DNA from: an uncultured Eubacteriales bacterium
GTDB taxonomy: Bacteria; Bacillota; Clostridia; Oscillospirales; Oscillospiraceae
Length of the DNA stretch: 64,000 nucleotides
Reading direction: 5' to 3'
Assembly: GCA_900320595.1 (NCBI GenBank)
Contig: ONSW01000010.1
Location: 22,347 to 86,346, forward strand
In this document: positions 8,896-19,240 of the stretch, in pieces
Layout of the letters: each line of letters starts with the position of its first letter
How positions within the stretch are numbered: the stretch's first letter is position 1
Position numbers and translations under genes: made by a program
The notes under the pieces: generated by a model
Seen by the model: only the letters and a program-made list of their open reading frames with translations
Databases searched by the model: none
Told to the model about the DNA's origin: nothing

Positions 8896-10266
8896 TTAGA
8901 AACCAAATCCGCCGAGACCGGGGAAACCTCCCATGCCGCCCATTCTGCCGAGCTTTTTCTGCATCTTCTTCATGTTCTTGCTCGACAGCTGCTTCATCAT
9001 CTGCTGCATGGCTTCGAACTGCTTGATCAGGCGGTTGACGTCCACGACCTGCACGCCGGAGCCCGCCGCGATGCGCTTTTTGCGGCTGGAGTTGAGCAGG
9101 GCGGGGTTCTCGCGCTCTGCCGGGGTCATCGAAAGGATGATCGCCTCCTGACGCGACATCAGCTTGTCGTCGATCTTGGCGTTCTTCAGCGCACCGGCGT
9201 TCATCCCGGGGATCATCGAGGCGATGCTTTCAAGGTCGCCCATGTTTTTCAGCTGGCCCATCTGCTCGAGATAGTCGGTCAGCGTAAAGCGGTTGGCGCG
9301 CAGCCGCTCGGCCGCCTCCAGCGCTTTTTTCTCGTCAAAGCTCTGCTCGGCCTTTTCAATCAGCGTCAGCACGTCGCCCATGCCCAAGATACGGGAGGCC
9401 ATGCGGTCGGGGTGGAAGGGCTCGATCATGTCAAGCTTTTCGCCCACGCCGATAAACTTGATCGGCTTGCCCGTCGCGGCGCGGATCGACAGAGCGGCGC
9501 CGCCTCTCGCGTCGCCGTCGAGCTTGGTCAGCATCACGCCCGTCACGCCCAGCGCCTCGTCAAAGGCGGTCGCGGCGTTCACGGCATCCTGACCGGTCAT
9601 CGCGTCGACAACAAGCAGGATCTCGGCCGGCTCGACCGCGTCGCGGATGTTCTTCAGCTCGTCCATCAGCTGCTCGTCGATGTGCAGACGGCCCGCCGTG
9701 TCGAGGAACACCAGATCGTTACCGTGGCGCTTGGCATGCTCGATGGCGGCCTTCGCGATGTCCACGGGGTTCGTCTGGCCCATCTGAAACACGGGCAGAT
9801 CCAGCTGCGCGCCGACGGTCTCGAGCTGTCGGATGGCGGCCGGACGGTAGATGTCGCAGGCGACCAGCAGCGGGCGCTTGCCGGACTTGCGCATATAGGC
9901 GGCGAGCTTGGCGCCGTTGGTCGTTTTGCCCGCGCCCTGCAGGCCGACGAGCATCACGACGCTCGGCGATTTCGAGGAGATGTTGAGCTTCTGGTTGGCC
10001 CCGCCCATGAGCGTGCACAGCTCTTCGTTGACGATCTTGATGACCATCTGCGCGGGGGAGAGGGATTCAAGGACATCGGCGCCGCTGGCGCGCTCGGTCA
10101 CGGACTTGGTAAAGTCCTTGACGACCTTATAGCTGACGTCCGCCTCCAGGAGGGCCATGCGGACCTCGCGCATCGCTTCCTTCACGTCGGCGGTCGTGAG
10201 ACGGCCTTTGCCGCGCAGGCGCTTGAACGCTGCATTCAGTTTTTCCGATAAGCTTTCAAATGCCAT
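8896..10266 (-). CDS. ffh: Signal recognition particle GTPase Ffh
   Basis: Protein subunit of the signal recognition particle, 456 residues, which binds signal peptides emerging from the ribosome and hands them to FtsY. The N and G domains show the P-loop GLQGAGKTT (about 108), DTAGR (about 189) and TKLDGDARGG (about 248). The C-terminal M domain is methionine-rich and ends in a Gly-rich tail. It follows ylxM with 3 bp between them, the standard arrangement. The tail coding sequence is duplicated downstream (8737-8775). Confidence 0.96.
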   Translation of the reverse strand: MAFESLSEKLNAAFKRLRGKGRLTTADVKEAMREVRMALLEADVSYKVVKDFTKSVTERASGADVLESLSPAQMVIKIVNEELCTLMGGANQKLNISSKSPSVVMLVGLQGAGKTTNGAKLAAYMRKSGKRPLLVACDIYRPAAIRQLETVGAQLDLPVFQMGQTNPVDIAKAAIEHAKRHGNDLVFLDTAGRLHIDEQLMDELKNIRDAVEPAEILLVVDAMTGQDAVNAATAFDEALGVTGVMLTKLDGDARGGAALSIRAATGKPIKFIGVGEKLDMIEPFHPDRMASRILGMGDVLTLIEKAEQSFDEKKALEAAERLRANRFTLTDYLEQMGQLKNMGDLESIASMIPGMNAGALKNAKIDDKLMSRQEAIILSMTPAERENPALLNSSRKKRIAAGSGVQVVDVNRLIKQFEAMQQMMKQLSSKNMKKMQKKLGRMGGMGGFPGLGGFGF

Positions 10267-10269
10267 GGT

Positions 10270-10629
10270 TTATCCTCTCTCAAGCAGGGCCTTCAGCCCG
10301 TCCGACAGCTCGTTCGCGGCGGCACGCGCCTTCTCGTCAAGGGGGAGGGAAAGCAGGCCTTCCGCCTTGTCGTGCAGGCGTTCGAGCGAACGCTGCGTTT
10401 CGGAAAAGCGGCGGACAAGACCGGTTTTCTCCTCAATCTCCTCCAGCGCGGCGACCGCGCGGCGGACGTTGTCCCAAACGCCCTGGCGGGAGATGCCGCA
10501 CTGCTCGGCGATCTCGGCGAGGGAAAGATCCTCGTTGAAATACAGCTCGCAGGTCTCGCGCTGCTTGTCCGTCAGGAGCTGACCGTAGAAATCCAGCAGC
10601 AGGCTTTGCATCACTCTGTCCTCAGCCAT
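10270..10629 (-). CDS. ylxM: YlxM-type putative helix-turn-helix protein
   Basis: A 119-residue sigma-70 region-4-like protein containing LTDKQRETCELYF and an HTH (SLAEIAEQCGISRQGVWDNV). Its family is encoded next to ffh and is thought to affect SRP assembly or expression. The start was placed at the ATG preceded by AGGAGGT; the frame is open further upstream but only through promoter DNA. It is the first gene of the ylxM-ffh unit. Confidence 0.9.
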   Translation of the reverse strand: MAEDRVMQSLLLDFYGQLLTDKQRETCELYFNEDLSLAEIAEQCGISRQGVWDNVRRAVAALEEIEEKTGLVRRFSETQRSLERLHDKAEGLLSLPLDEKARAAANELSDGLKALLERG

Positions 10630-10666
10630 GTTGCCGCACCTCCTGTCAAGCAGAATACCTTTGCAG

Positions 10667-10695
10667 AATATACCAGAGAATCCGGCCGCTGTCAA
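10667..10695 (-). promoter_or_regulatory. Sigma-A promoter of ylxM-ffh
   Basis: On the minus strand TTGACA (10690-10695) and TATATT (10667-10672) are separated by 17 bp, a near-consensus promoter 38 bp upstream of the ylxM start. Confidence 0.8.
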
Positions 10696-10790
10696 GTATT
10701 TTTTCTTGGCAGCTTTTTCGCCTTCGGCGCATAAGCGGGGCGGGCGCGGGAAAAATACAGTATCCAGAATTTTGTAACAAGAGGAAATCT

Positions 10791-13700
10791 ATGGACATTG
10801 TATCATCCGGATTGAAACTTGAGGGCGCCCAGCTTGTTTCCTATGCGGCCTCCACAGCCAAGCTGCTTGCGCCCGACGGGCAGGGAACGGTGCGCGGCGA
10901 GATCGCGCGGCTGCGGCGTGAGCGGGGCGAACTGCGGCGTTTCGTGTCGGCGCTGCGCGAAAGAGCCGAAGCGGGCGAGACGCTCTCCGGCGCGGAGGAA
11001 TGGCTGGCGGACAATCTGTACCTCATCGAGCGCGAGAGTAAAACGGCCTTTGAAATGCTCAAGGGCTGCCCCGTGCTGCGCACTTGCGGCGGGGAGAGCC
11101 TGACCTTCGCGCTCTGCAGGGCGCTGCTCCGCGCGGGCGGCGGGAAGCTGACGGAGGAGCGCCTGCTCGCCTTCCTCGACGGCTTTCAGACCGTGTGCGT
11201 CCTGCGCCAGAGTGAGCTCGCTTCGCTCGGCGCGATGCTGCGCTGTGCCGTCATTTCCGCGATCGCGGAGGTCGAGAGGTCGATGCGCCGCGCACAGCAG
11301 AGCGATAATACCGCCGCTCAGGGCCACGCACAGCTCCTCTCGGCGCTCTTTGCCGCGCTGCGCGCCGTCCCGCTGATGGATCTCGACACGCTTACCGCGC
11401 GCGTCAACGTGCCGGGGCTGATCCTTGAGCTTGACCCCACGGGCGAATATCCGCGCATGGACGCGCTGTCGAAGAAGAGCTATCTGGGGCGGCTCGAGCG
11501 AATGGCCGCGGCGCGGGAAACCGACGAACAAAGCCTGGCCCGCGCGCTGATCGAGCGCGCCAAGCGGGAGGGAAGACACGTCGGGTTTTTCCTCTTTCCG
11601 GAAAACGGCGAGCGGAAAGGCGAGGCGTATATCGCCGGGAAAACGGCGCTCACAGCCGCGCTGGCGCTGCTCGCACTCTATCTGCTCGGGCCGGTCGGCG
11701 CGCTGCTTCTGCTGCTGCCGATCAGCGAGACGGTGACGAGCCTTGCGGATTTTGCCCTCTCGCGTCTGATCCGACCCCGGCGTATGCCGCGCATGGATCT
11801 CTCGAGCGGCATCCCGCCCGAGGGAAAGACATTGTGCGTGATCTCCACGCTCCTTTCCCGGGAAGAGGACGCGGAAGAAGCGGCGCAAAAGCTCGAGAGG
11901 CTTTATTATGCCTGCAGCGGGGACAAAGAGCGCGGCGCGCTTTTGTTCGGGCTGCTCGGCGACCTGCGCGCGGCAGACGGGCAGACGCTCCCGGAGGACG
12001 AGCGCGTGCTCTCCGCGGCGGCGGAGGCGATCGACAGGCTCAACGAAAACCACGGCGGCGGCTTTTTCCTCTTTACCCGGCCGCGCTGCTTTGACGGCGA
12101 GAGCTGGACCGGCCGCGAGAGAAAGCGCGGCGCGCTCTGTGCGCTCGCCGCCCTCCTGTGCGGCAGAGAGAGCGAGCTGACCGTACACAGCGATCAAGCC
12201 GCGCTCGCGGGAACGCATTTTATCCTGACGCTCGACGAGGACACGGTCGTCTATCCGGGCGCGGTGCGCGAGCTGATCGGCGCGGCGATCCATCCGCTCT
12301 GCCGCGCGGTGATCGACGAGGAAAAAGCCGTCGTGACCGCCGGTCACGCGATTCTCCAGCCCCGCATCGGCGTAACGCTCCGAAGCGCCCAGCAGACGGA
12401 CTTTTCGATCATCTTTGCCGGCGAGGGAGGCAGCGACCCTTACGGCGCGCTTGGCGGCGAGCTTTACATGGACGCCTTTGACCGCGGCGGCTTTACCGGC
12501 AAGGGGCTCATCGACGCCGCGGCGCTGCTCGCCTGCACGGCGGCGCGCTTTGACGGCAAAGGGATATTGTCGCACGACGCGCCGGAGGGAGCCTGTCTGC
12601 GCGGCGCCGTGCTGGGCGACGAGGAGTTTTACGACGCCTTTCCCGCCGCGCCGGAGGCGTATTTTCGCCGCCTGCACCGCTGGACGCGCGGCGACTGGCA
12701 AAACCTGCGCTTTGCCTTTGCGCGCGAGCTGCCGCCGATCGAGCGCGCCCGTTTTTTGGCCAAGCTCCGGCGCAGCGCCGTGCCGCCCGCCACGCTCGTC
12801 GCGCTGCTTGCGGGCTTCTTTTTCCCGGCGCGCGCCGGCGCCGCGGCCGCGGCGGCCGCGCTTTGTCTGCTGTCGGATCTGCTGCTCTCGCTCGGCGGCG
12901 AGCTGCGTCGGCTCCGGCGACGGACACGCCGATGGACGCGGATTCTGGCCGGCTTCGGAGGCGGGATCGTGGCAAACTTCGTGCGGCTCTGGCTCCTGCC
13001 GTGGGAGGCGTGGGTCTGCGCCTCCGCCGCGCTCACGGCGCTGTGGCGCATGGGAGTTTCCCACCGGCGCCTCCTGCAATGGGAGACGTCGGCCGAGAGC
13101 GCCGCAAGGGACGGCACGCCCGGCGGCTATGCGCGCACGATGGCGGCCGCGCTGCCCGTCGGGCTCGGCGCGATGTGCTTTTCCACCACGGTGATCGGCC
13201 GCGCGGCGGGGCTGATGTGGCTGCTCTCGCCGCTCGCGGCCTGGGCGCTGTCGCTCCCGGCCGCACGGGAGAAAACGATTCCCGCGGCAGACGAGCGCTA
13301 CCTGCGTGCCGCGGCGGCGGATACCTGGCGCTATTTTGCCGAAAACTGCACGGCGGAGGAGAATTTCCTTCCGCCCGACAACGTCCAGACCCAGCCCCCG
13401 CGCGGCGCGGCGCACAGCGTCTCGCCGACGAATCTCGGCCTCGCGATGACGGCGGCCGTCGCCTCCTGCGATCTGGGGCTGATCGGCGCGGACGAAGCCA
13501 CGGCCTTTATCGGACGGCTGACCGACACGGCCGAGCAGATGGAGCGCTGTCGCGGCCATTTTTACAACTGGTACGATACCCGCACGCTCGCGGTGCTGCA
13601 GCCGCCCTTTATCTCCACGGTCGACAGCGGCAACCTCTGCGCCGCGCTGCTGATAGCCGCCGCGTTTGCCGAGGAAAAGAAGGAGATGACGCTTGCCACG

Positions 13701-16700
13701 CGTCTGCGCTCCCTTGCCGGGGAAATGGACTTCTCCTTTCTCTATGACGAAAAGCGCGCGCTCTTTGCGATCTGCTATGATACGCTGCGCGAGCGGATGG
13801 CCGGCGGCTGGTACGATCTGATGGCAAGCGAGGCGATGCTCACGAGCTATCTCTGCGTCGCGCGCGGAGAGGCGCCGCGCCGCCACTGGCGCGCCCTCGG
13901 GCGAGCCTGCCTGCGGCTGGACGGCTACAGCGGTCTCGGAAGCTGGAGCGGGACGATGTTTGAATATCTCATGCCGGCGCTCTTTCTGCCGCTGGAACAG
14001 GGCGGGATGCTGTATGAAAGCAGCCGCTTTTGTCTCTATGCCCAGAAGCGTCGCATGGGCGTCGGCAGACCCTGGGGCATCTCCGAGAGCGCCTTTTTCG
14101 CGCTTGACGCCGCGGGGCGCTATCGCTACAAGGCGCACGGCGTCGGCGCGCTCGCACTGCGGCGGGGCATGGACGCCGAGACGGTCGTCTCGCCGTACAG
14201 CAGCTTTCTCGCGCTCATCCTCGACGGCCACGGCTCGGCGGAAAATCTGCGTCGTCTCGAGCGTCGGGGCATGCGCGGCCCCTGGGGCTTTTACGAGGCG
14301 CTGGATCTGACCGAGCAAAGGACGCGCTCGGAGGAGGGCGAGCGGGTGTGCTGTACGATGGCGCACCACGCGGCGATGAGTCTTTGCGCCGCGGCAAACG
14401 CACTCTGCGGCGGCAGCATCGTGCGCCGCTTTATGCGCGACGCGCGCATGGCGGCCTTCCGGCCCCTGCTGTGCGAGCGTGTGGGCGAGGGCGGCGAGAT
14501 CCTGCGGCGCTGCCGCACGGCGGAGAGAGCGCAGCGCCTGTCAGCCGTTAAGAAAACAAGATCCGGCGGACCGGGGGAGAAGGGCGTCTGCCTCCTCTCC
14601 AACGGGAGCTACACCGCCGCACTCGACGAGCGCGGCGCGCTCGGAGAGCGGTGGGATGAGACAAGCGTCTGGGACGCGCGGCTCGGCGGCCTCACGCTGA
14701 AGCTGCGTACCGGGACGGGAGAGGCGGCGCTGCTGCCCTCGGTACCGCGGCACTGGGAGATGGACACGGACAGCTGCCGCTATGAGTACGACACCACGCT
14801 CGGCCGCGCGGCGCTCACCATCAGCGTCGGGGCGGAGGAGAGCGGAACGCTCTATGAGCTCGAATGGAACGGCGCGGAGCCGTGTGAGGCGGAGCTTGCT
14901 TTTACGCCGCTTCTCTGTCCGCTGCGCGAGGCGCTCGATCATCCCGCCTTTGCCAGACTCGGGATCCGCGCGGAGGAGAGCGGGGACATGCTGCTCCTGC
15001 GGCGCATCGCGCCGAAAAGAGGGGATGATCTCACGTTCGCCGTCGCCTGCAGCGGCCGCGCGACTTACCTCCCCGAGCGGGAGGGAGACGGTCCGGTGCT
15101 GCTGCGCCCATTTGTCACGGTGCGTGCCGAACTGAGCGAAGAGCGCCCCGGCGTGCGCTTTGTGCTCTGCCTCGCCGCGGACGCGGAGGCGGCTGTGCGC
15201 GGGGCAAAACGGCTCCTCGCCTCGGGCGCGGAGGGACGCGGCTCCTTTGTCGGGGGCGCGGCCTCGCTTTTGGGCATGCGGGACGAGGAGCTTGCCGGCG
15301 CGATGGCGCTGTACGGCGCGATCCGCTCCTTCCGTCCCCGGGAGAGCGCGGAGCGGCGGAGATTGTGGCAGTATGGGATCTCCGGGGACGAGCCGCTGCT
15401 GCTCTGCCGCGGCGGGGCAAAGGAAGAGGAGAGACTGCTGCTGCAGTTCTGTCTGCTGCGCAGCCTCGGTGTAAAGGCGGAGATGGCGATCACAACGGAC
15501 GAGGCGGGCGAATACCCTGCCCGGACGCAGGAGCGCGTCACGGCCGTGCTGGGGCGCGTCGGGCTCGAGGCGCTGCTGGGGACGAGAGGCGGCGTGCACC
15601 TTGTACCGAGCGGGGCGGAGGAGATCGTCGCCTCCCGCGCCGCCTTTGTCGCGGGCCGGGAAGAGCGAGCGCGCGAGAGCATGCCGACGCCGGAATTCGG
15701 TGAGCGCAGCGGCGCGGGCGACATCCCGCAAAGCTTTGACGGCAGGGGCGGCTTTACCTTCCTGCTGGGCGGCACGCTGCCGCGGCGCCCCTGGCAGAAC
15801 ATCCTGACCGGGGCGGGCGCAGGCTGGCTCGTCAGCGAGTGCGGCAGCGGCTTTTTGTGGCAGCGCAACGCGCGCGAGGGGCGCGTCAATCCGCCGCCGG
15901 CGTACCCGGAGAGCACAAAGGGCAGCGAGATGCTGTGGCTCGAAACGCCGCGCGGCCGCGTCAGTCTCTTTGCCGCCGAGGACGGCATCCCCTGCCGCGT
16001 GTATTACTCCGGCGCTTTTGCACGCTGGGAAAAGGAGATCGGCGGGAGAAGGATCACGCTCACCGGCTTTGTCGACCCCGGGAGCGGCGCGCGTGTGCTG
16101 CTGCTCGACGGCGCGCGGGGGATGACGGTATGCTGGCGGATGGAGACGGTGATCGGCTCAAGCGACGGGGCGGCCGTGCGCTGCGGCTTTTCCGGCGGCG
16201 TCTTTACCGCCGAAAATCCGGAGAGCTTTGTGCCCGGGATGCGTTTTCTTGCCGCGGTCTTGGCTCCTGCGCGCTGCCGCTGCGACTGGAAAGAGCCCGG
16301 CATGCTGCTGTCCTTCACGGCGCAGGGCGGGGACGTGCTCGTCTGCGGTGTGTGCGGCGAGGGGCAGCTCCGCGCGCTATTAGAGCGCAAAAACGCCCTC
16401 GCGGCGATGCGCGCGGCCGGAGAGCGCTTTCGGCGCCGGACGGGCCGCTTTTCCCTGCGCTGCAGCGACGGGCGGCTGGAGAACTATATGAACGGCTGGT
16501 GCCTTGACCAGATCTATGCCCGGCTCGAGGCGCGCTGCAGCCTGTATCAGGGCGGCGGCGCGGTCGGCTTTCGCGACCAGCTGCAGGACGCGGTCAGCCT
16601 GCTTGTGATCGAGAGCGCCGCCGCGCGCGAACGGATCCTGGACGCCTGCCGCCACCAGTATCGAGAGGGAGACGTGATGCACTGGTGGCATCCGGGCGGC

Positions 16701-17789
16701 GCGGCGGACCGCGGCGTGCGCACGCGCTGCAGCGACGACCTCCTGTGGCTTTGCTGGGCGCTCGGGGCGTACACGGCGGCAACGGGCGATCTTGCGCTCT
16801 GCGCCGAGCGGGTGGCGTTCCTCAGTTCGCCGCCGCTCGGAGAAAAAGAACGCGACCGCTATGAGACGGCCGAGAGTACCGAAGAGAGCGCCGCGGTGAT
16901 CGACCACGCGCTGCGCGCGATCCGCTGCTGCGCGGCGCGCGGATTCGGGCCGCACGGCCTGCCGCTGATGGGAGCAGGCGACTGGAACGACAGCCTCAGC
17001 GACTGCGGCGGCGAGAGCGTGTGGCTGGCCTTTTTCCTGTGCGACTGCGCGCGGGGAATGGAAAAGCTGCTGCGCTGTCTCGGGAGAGAAGCGGAGGCGG
17101 AGGAATGCGGCGCGCTTGCCAAAAGGATGCTCGACGCGGCGGAGGAAAGCTTCAACGGCCGCTGGTACGAGCGGGCCTATCCCGCCCACGGCGCGTGGAG
17201 CCGCGGCGGCGAGCGCATCGATTCGATCGTGCAGAGCTGGGCGGTCTTCTGCGGAGCGAAGCATGCGAGCGAGGCGCTCGACCACGCGCTCTGCCGTCTG
17301 GTGGACGAACGGACGGGCATCGTCCGGCTGCTCGACCCGCCCTTTTCGGCGGCGGAGGAGCGGCTGGGGTATATCGTCTCCTACGGCGAGGGCTGCCGCG
17401 AAAACGGCGGACAGTACACCCACGCCGCCGTCTGGCTGGCGCGCGCCTGCTTTCTCGCCGGGCGTCCGGACGCGGGACGGGAGATCCTCGCAATGCTGCT
17501 GCCGCAGGGGAGAGACGCAAAGTACGGCGCCGAGCCTTACGTGCTGCCGGCCGACGTCTGCGCTGCGCCCGGCCACGAGGGCGAGACGGGCTGGACCTGG
17601 TATACGGGCTCGGCGGGCTGGTTTTTCCGTACCGTGACGGAAAACCTGCTCGGCATCCGGAGAGAGAACGGCGCGCTCTCGTACCGACCCTGCGCCTGCT
17701 CGCTCTTTTCGGTAACGGAGGTAAAGATCAACGGCGAGCGGCTGGAGGAAAAGGGAAAGAAAGGACTACCCAATCCGCCGGAGGGATGA
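10791..17789 (+). CDS. Giant cyclic-beta-glucan synthase-like protein (GT84 / glycoamylase-like / GH94)
   Basis: A 2332-residue membrane protein with the domain order of bacterial cyclic beta-1,2-glucan synthases. The N-terminal part has a hydrophobic pair at 284-315, then a glycosyltransferase region with TLDEDTVVYPG (about 479) and HRWTRGDWQ (about 628). Further membrane segments follow at 665-700, 716-753 and 785-823. Residues about 830-1250 resemble the Glycoamylase domain (ENFLPPDNVQ, then FYNWYDT, then STVDSGN). The C-terminal third is a GH94 phosphorylase-like domain with GDWNDSLSDCG near 2063, holding the expected catalytic Asp. It is somewhat shorter than the about 2800 residues of NdvB/Cgs. 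Making or trimming a beta-glucan at the membrane is likely; linkage and ring closure are not proven. It has its own start region after the divergent ylxM promoter. Confidence 0.78.
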   Translation: MDIVSSGLKLEGAQLVSYAASTAKLLAPDGQGTVRGEIARLRRERGELRRFVSALRERAEAGETLSGAEEWLADNLYLIERESKTAFEMLKGCPVLRTCGGESLTFALCRALLRAGGGKLTEERLLAFLDGFQTVCVLRQSELASLGAMLRCAVISAIAEVERSMRRAQQSDNTAAQGHAQLLSALFAALRAVPLMDLDTLTARVNVPGLILELDPTGEYPRMDALSKKSYLGRLERMAAARETDEQSLARALIERAKREGRHVGFFLFPENGERKGEAYIAGKTALTAALALLALYLLGPVGALLLLLPISETVTSLADFALSRLIRPRRMPRMDLSSGIPPEGKTLCVISTLLSREEDAEEAAQKLERLYYACSGDKERGALLFGLLGDLRAADGQTLPEDERVLSAAAEAIDRLNENHGGGFFLFTRPRCFDGESWTGRERKRGALCALAALLCGRESELTVHSDQAALAGTHFILTLDEDTVVYPGAVRELIGAAIHPLCRAVIDEEKAVVTAGHAILQPRIGVTLRSAQQTDFSIIFAGEGGSDPYGALGGELYMDAFDRGGFTGKGLIDAAALLACTAARFDGKGILSHDAPEGACLRGAVLGDEEFYDAFPAAPEAYFRRLHRWTRGDWQNLRFAFARELPPIERARFLAKLRRSAVPPATLVALLAGFFFPARAGAAAAAAALCLLSDLLLSLGGELRRLRRRTRRWTRILAGFGGGIVANFVRLWLLPWEAWVCASAALTALWRMGVSHRRLLQWETSAESAARDGTPGGYARTMAAALPVGLGAMCFSTTVIGRAAGLMWLLSPLAAWALSLPAAREKTIPAADERYLRAAAADTWRYFAENCTAEENFLPPDNVQTQPPRGAAHSVSPTNLGLAMTAAVASCDLGLIGADEATAFIGRLTDTAEQMERCRGHFYNWYDTRTLAVLQPPFISTVDSGNLCAALLIAAAFAEEKKEMTLATRLRSLAGEMDFSFLYDEKRALFAICYDTLRERMAGGWYDLMASEAMLTSYLCVARGEAPRRHWRALGRACLRLDGYSGLGSWSGTMFEYLMPALFLPLEQGGMLYESSRFCLYAQKRRMGVGRPWGISESAFFALDAAGRYRYKAHGVGALALRRGMDAETVVSPYSSFLALILDGHGSAENLRRLERRGMRGPWGFYEALDLTEQRTRSEEGERVCCTMAHHAAMSLCAAANALCGGSIVRRFMRDARMAAFRPLLCERVGEGGEILRRCRTAERAQRLSAVKKTRSGGPGEKGVCLLSNGSYTAALDERGALGERWDETSVWDARLGGLTLKLRTGTGEAALLPSVPRHWEMDTDSCRYEYDTTLGRAALTISVGAEESGTLYELEWNGAEPCEAELAFTPLLCPLREALDHPAFARLGIRAEESGDMLLLRRIAPKRGDDLTFAVACSGRATYLPEREGDGPVLLRPFVTVRAELSEERPGVRFVLCLAADAEAAVRGAKRLLASGAEGRGSFVGGAASLLGMRDEELAGAMALYGAIRSFRPRESAERRRLWQYGISGDEPLLLCRGGAKEEERLLLQFCLLRSLGVKAEMAITTDEAGEYPARTQERVTAVLGRVGLEALLGTRGGVHLVPSGAEEIVASRAAFVAGREERARESMPTPEFGERSGAGDIPQSFDGRGGFTFLLGGTLPRRPWQNILTGAGAGWLVSECGSGFLWQRNAREGRVNPPPAYPESTKGSEMLWLETPRGRVSLFAAEDGIPCRVYYSGAFARWEKEIGGRRITLTGFVDPGSGARVLLLDGARGMTVCWRMETVIGSSDGAAVRCGFSGGVFTAENPESFVPGMRFLAAVLAPARCRCDWKEPGMLLSFTAQGGDVLVCGVCGEGQLRALLERKNALAAMRAAGERFRRRTGRFSLRCSDGRLENYMNGWCLDQIYARLEARCSLYQGGGAVGFRDQLQDAVSLLVIESAAARERILDACRHQYREGDVMHWWHPGGAADRGVRTRCSDDLLWLCWALGAYTAATGDLALCAERVAFLSSPPLGEKERDRYETAESTEESAAVIDHALRAIRCCAARGFGPHGLPLMGAGDWNDSLSDCGGESVWLAFFLCDCARGMEKLLRCLGREAEAEECGALAKRMLDAAEESFNGRWYERAYPAHGAWSRGGERIDSIVQSWAVFCGAKHASEALDHALCRLVDERTGIVRLLDPPFSAAEERLGYIVSYGEGCRENGGQYTHAAVWLARACFLAGRPDAGREILAMLLPQGRDAKYGAEPYVLPADVCAAPGHEGETGWTWYTGSAGWFFRTVTENLLGIRRENGALSYRPCACSLFSVTEVKINGERLEEKGKKGLPNPPEG

Positions 17790-17863
17790 TATAATGAAAT
17801 ATTAGAAAAAAGACCGCATCGGGGCGAGCGCCCGGGATGCGGCGGGAAAACGGAGGGCGGAAG

Positions 17864-19240
17864 ATGGAATACACAAGATCCGAGATCCAAAACGGCGTGT
17901 GGCTGACCCACATTCGCTCCGACAAATTCAAGACCGCGTGCCTGAGCATCACGCTGCTCACACAGCTGCGCCGCGAGACCGCCGCGATGAACGCGCTGCT
18001 GCCGCTCGTGCTGCGGCGCGGAACGTCGCGCTACGGCGACATGGAGGCCATCTCCGGCCGTCTTGACGAGCTGTACGGCGCGGCGATCGAGCCGGTGGTG
18101 CGCCGGATCGGCGAGATCCAGTGCATCGGCTTCTTTGCGAGCGTCCCGGAGGAGGACTTTCTCCCCGCCGGGGCCGACACGCTGCGCGGCACCTGCGAGC
18201 TGATGGGCCAGATGCTCCTCTCGCCCAACACGCGCGGCGGGCTGCTGCTGCCGGACTATGTCGACAGCGAGCGCGGCAAGCTCATCGAGATGATCCGCGC
18301 CCGGCTCAACGACAAGCTGGGCTATTCCATCAACCGCTGCATCGAAGAGATGTGCTGCTGCGAGGATTACGCCGTCTCCCGTCTCGGCGACGAGGAGAGC
18401 GCGGCGGCCATCCGCTATCAGAAGCTGACAAAGCAGTACCGCAGCGTCATCCAGTCAAGCCCCATCGAGATCTTTTACTGCGGCCGGGCCGAGCAAAAGC
18501 GCGTGGAGAGTCTGCTGCGCGACGCGCTCTCAACGCTGCCGCGCGGCGAGATCGATTATGACATCGGCACGGACGTGCGTCTCAATTCGCTGGAGGCCGC
18601 GCCGCGGGAATATACCGAGCCGATGAACGTCACCCAGGCCAAGCTCGTGATCGGCTGGCGTCTCGGCGAGGCGATGGAGGAGCCGAATCCAGCCGCGCTG
18701 CGGGTGTTTTCCTCGCTTCTCGGCGGCTCGACGGCGTCGAAGCTGTTTGTCAATGTGCGCGAAAAGCTGTCGCTGTGCTATTTTGCAAGCGTGATCGTCG
18801 ACGTTCACAAGGGTGTGCTGCTCGCCTATGCGGGGACGGAATTTGACAACGTCGAGCGGGCGAAGGAGGAGATCTTTGCCCAGCTTGCGGCGATCGCGAA
18901 CGGCGAGATCACGGACGAGGAGCTCAGCGCGGCGAGAGCCGACGTGAAGAGCGCGCTGAAGAGCGCGCAGGACAGCCAGGGCGCGCTCGAGGGCTTTTAC
19001 CTCTCCGCCGTGCTCGACGGCGCCGACTATTCGCCCGAGGAGCTCGGCGCGCTCGTCGACGAGGTGACGAAGGACGACATGGTCGCGATCGCGCAGGGCT
19101 GCGAGTGCGACATGATCTACACGCTCACCGGCGACGGCAGCGAGGAAGACGAGGACGACGAAGAGATCGCGGAGCCCACTGAGGAAGAACTGCGCGCCTT
19201 TGAGGAGGATGAAGATGGAGATCCTGACAAAGAGATTTGA
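17864..19240 (+). CDS. yfmF: M16 peptidase-like protein YfmF (EF-P modification-associated)
   Basis: An inactive-looking member of the M16 (insulinase) family, 458 residues. The N-terminal half does not carry the HxxEH zinc site, as expected for the YfmF partner. In Bacillus, yfmF/yfmH-type genes were linked to the 5-aminopentanol modification of elongation factor P. The ATG behind GGAGGGCGG was chosen; an earlier in-frame ATG lies 27 bp upstream. The C-terminus is a long acidic stretch (EEDEDDEEIAEPTEEE). It overlaps yfmH by 26 bp, so the two are co-translated and probably form a heterodimer. Confidence 0.8.
   Translation: MEYTRSEIQNGVWLTHIRSDKFKTACLSITLLTQLRRETAAMNALLPLVLRRGTSRYGDMEAISGRLDELYGAAIEPVVRRIGEIQCIGFFASVPEEDFLPAGADTLRGTCELMGQMLLSPNTRGGLLLPDYVDSERGKLIEMIRARLNDKLGYSINRCIEEMCCCEDYAVSRLGDEESAAAIRYQKLTKQYRSVIQSSPIEIFYCGRAEQKRVESLLRDALSTLPRGEIDYDIGTDVRLNSLEAAPREYTEPMNVTQAKLVIGWRLGEAMEEPNPAALRVFSSLLGGSTASKLFVNVREKLSLCYFASVIVDVHKGVLLAYAGTEFDNVERAKEEIFAQLAAIANGEITDEELSAARADVKSALKSAQDSQGALEGFYLSAVLDGADYSPEELGALVDEVTKDDMVAIAQGCECDMIYTLTGDGSEEDEDDEEIAEPTEEELRAFEEDEDGDPDKEI

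Noticed and set aside
10803-14369. A minus-strand open frame of 1188 codons inside the giant synthase gene
   Set aside because: It is antisense to a frame with clear glycosyltransferase and GH94 motifs, has Arg/Gln/Ala-rich sequence without domains, and reflects the high GC codon bias.
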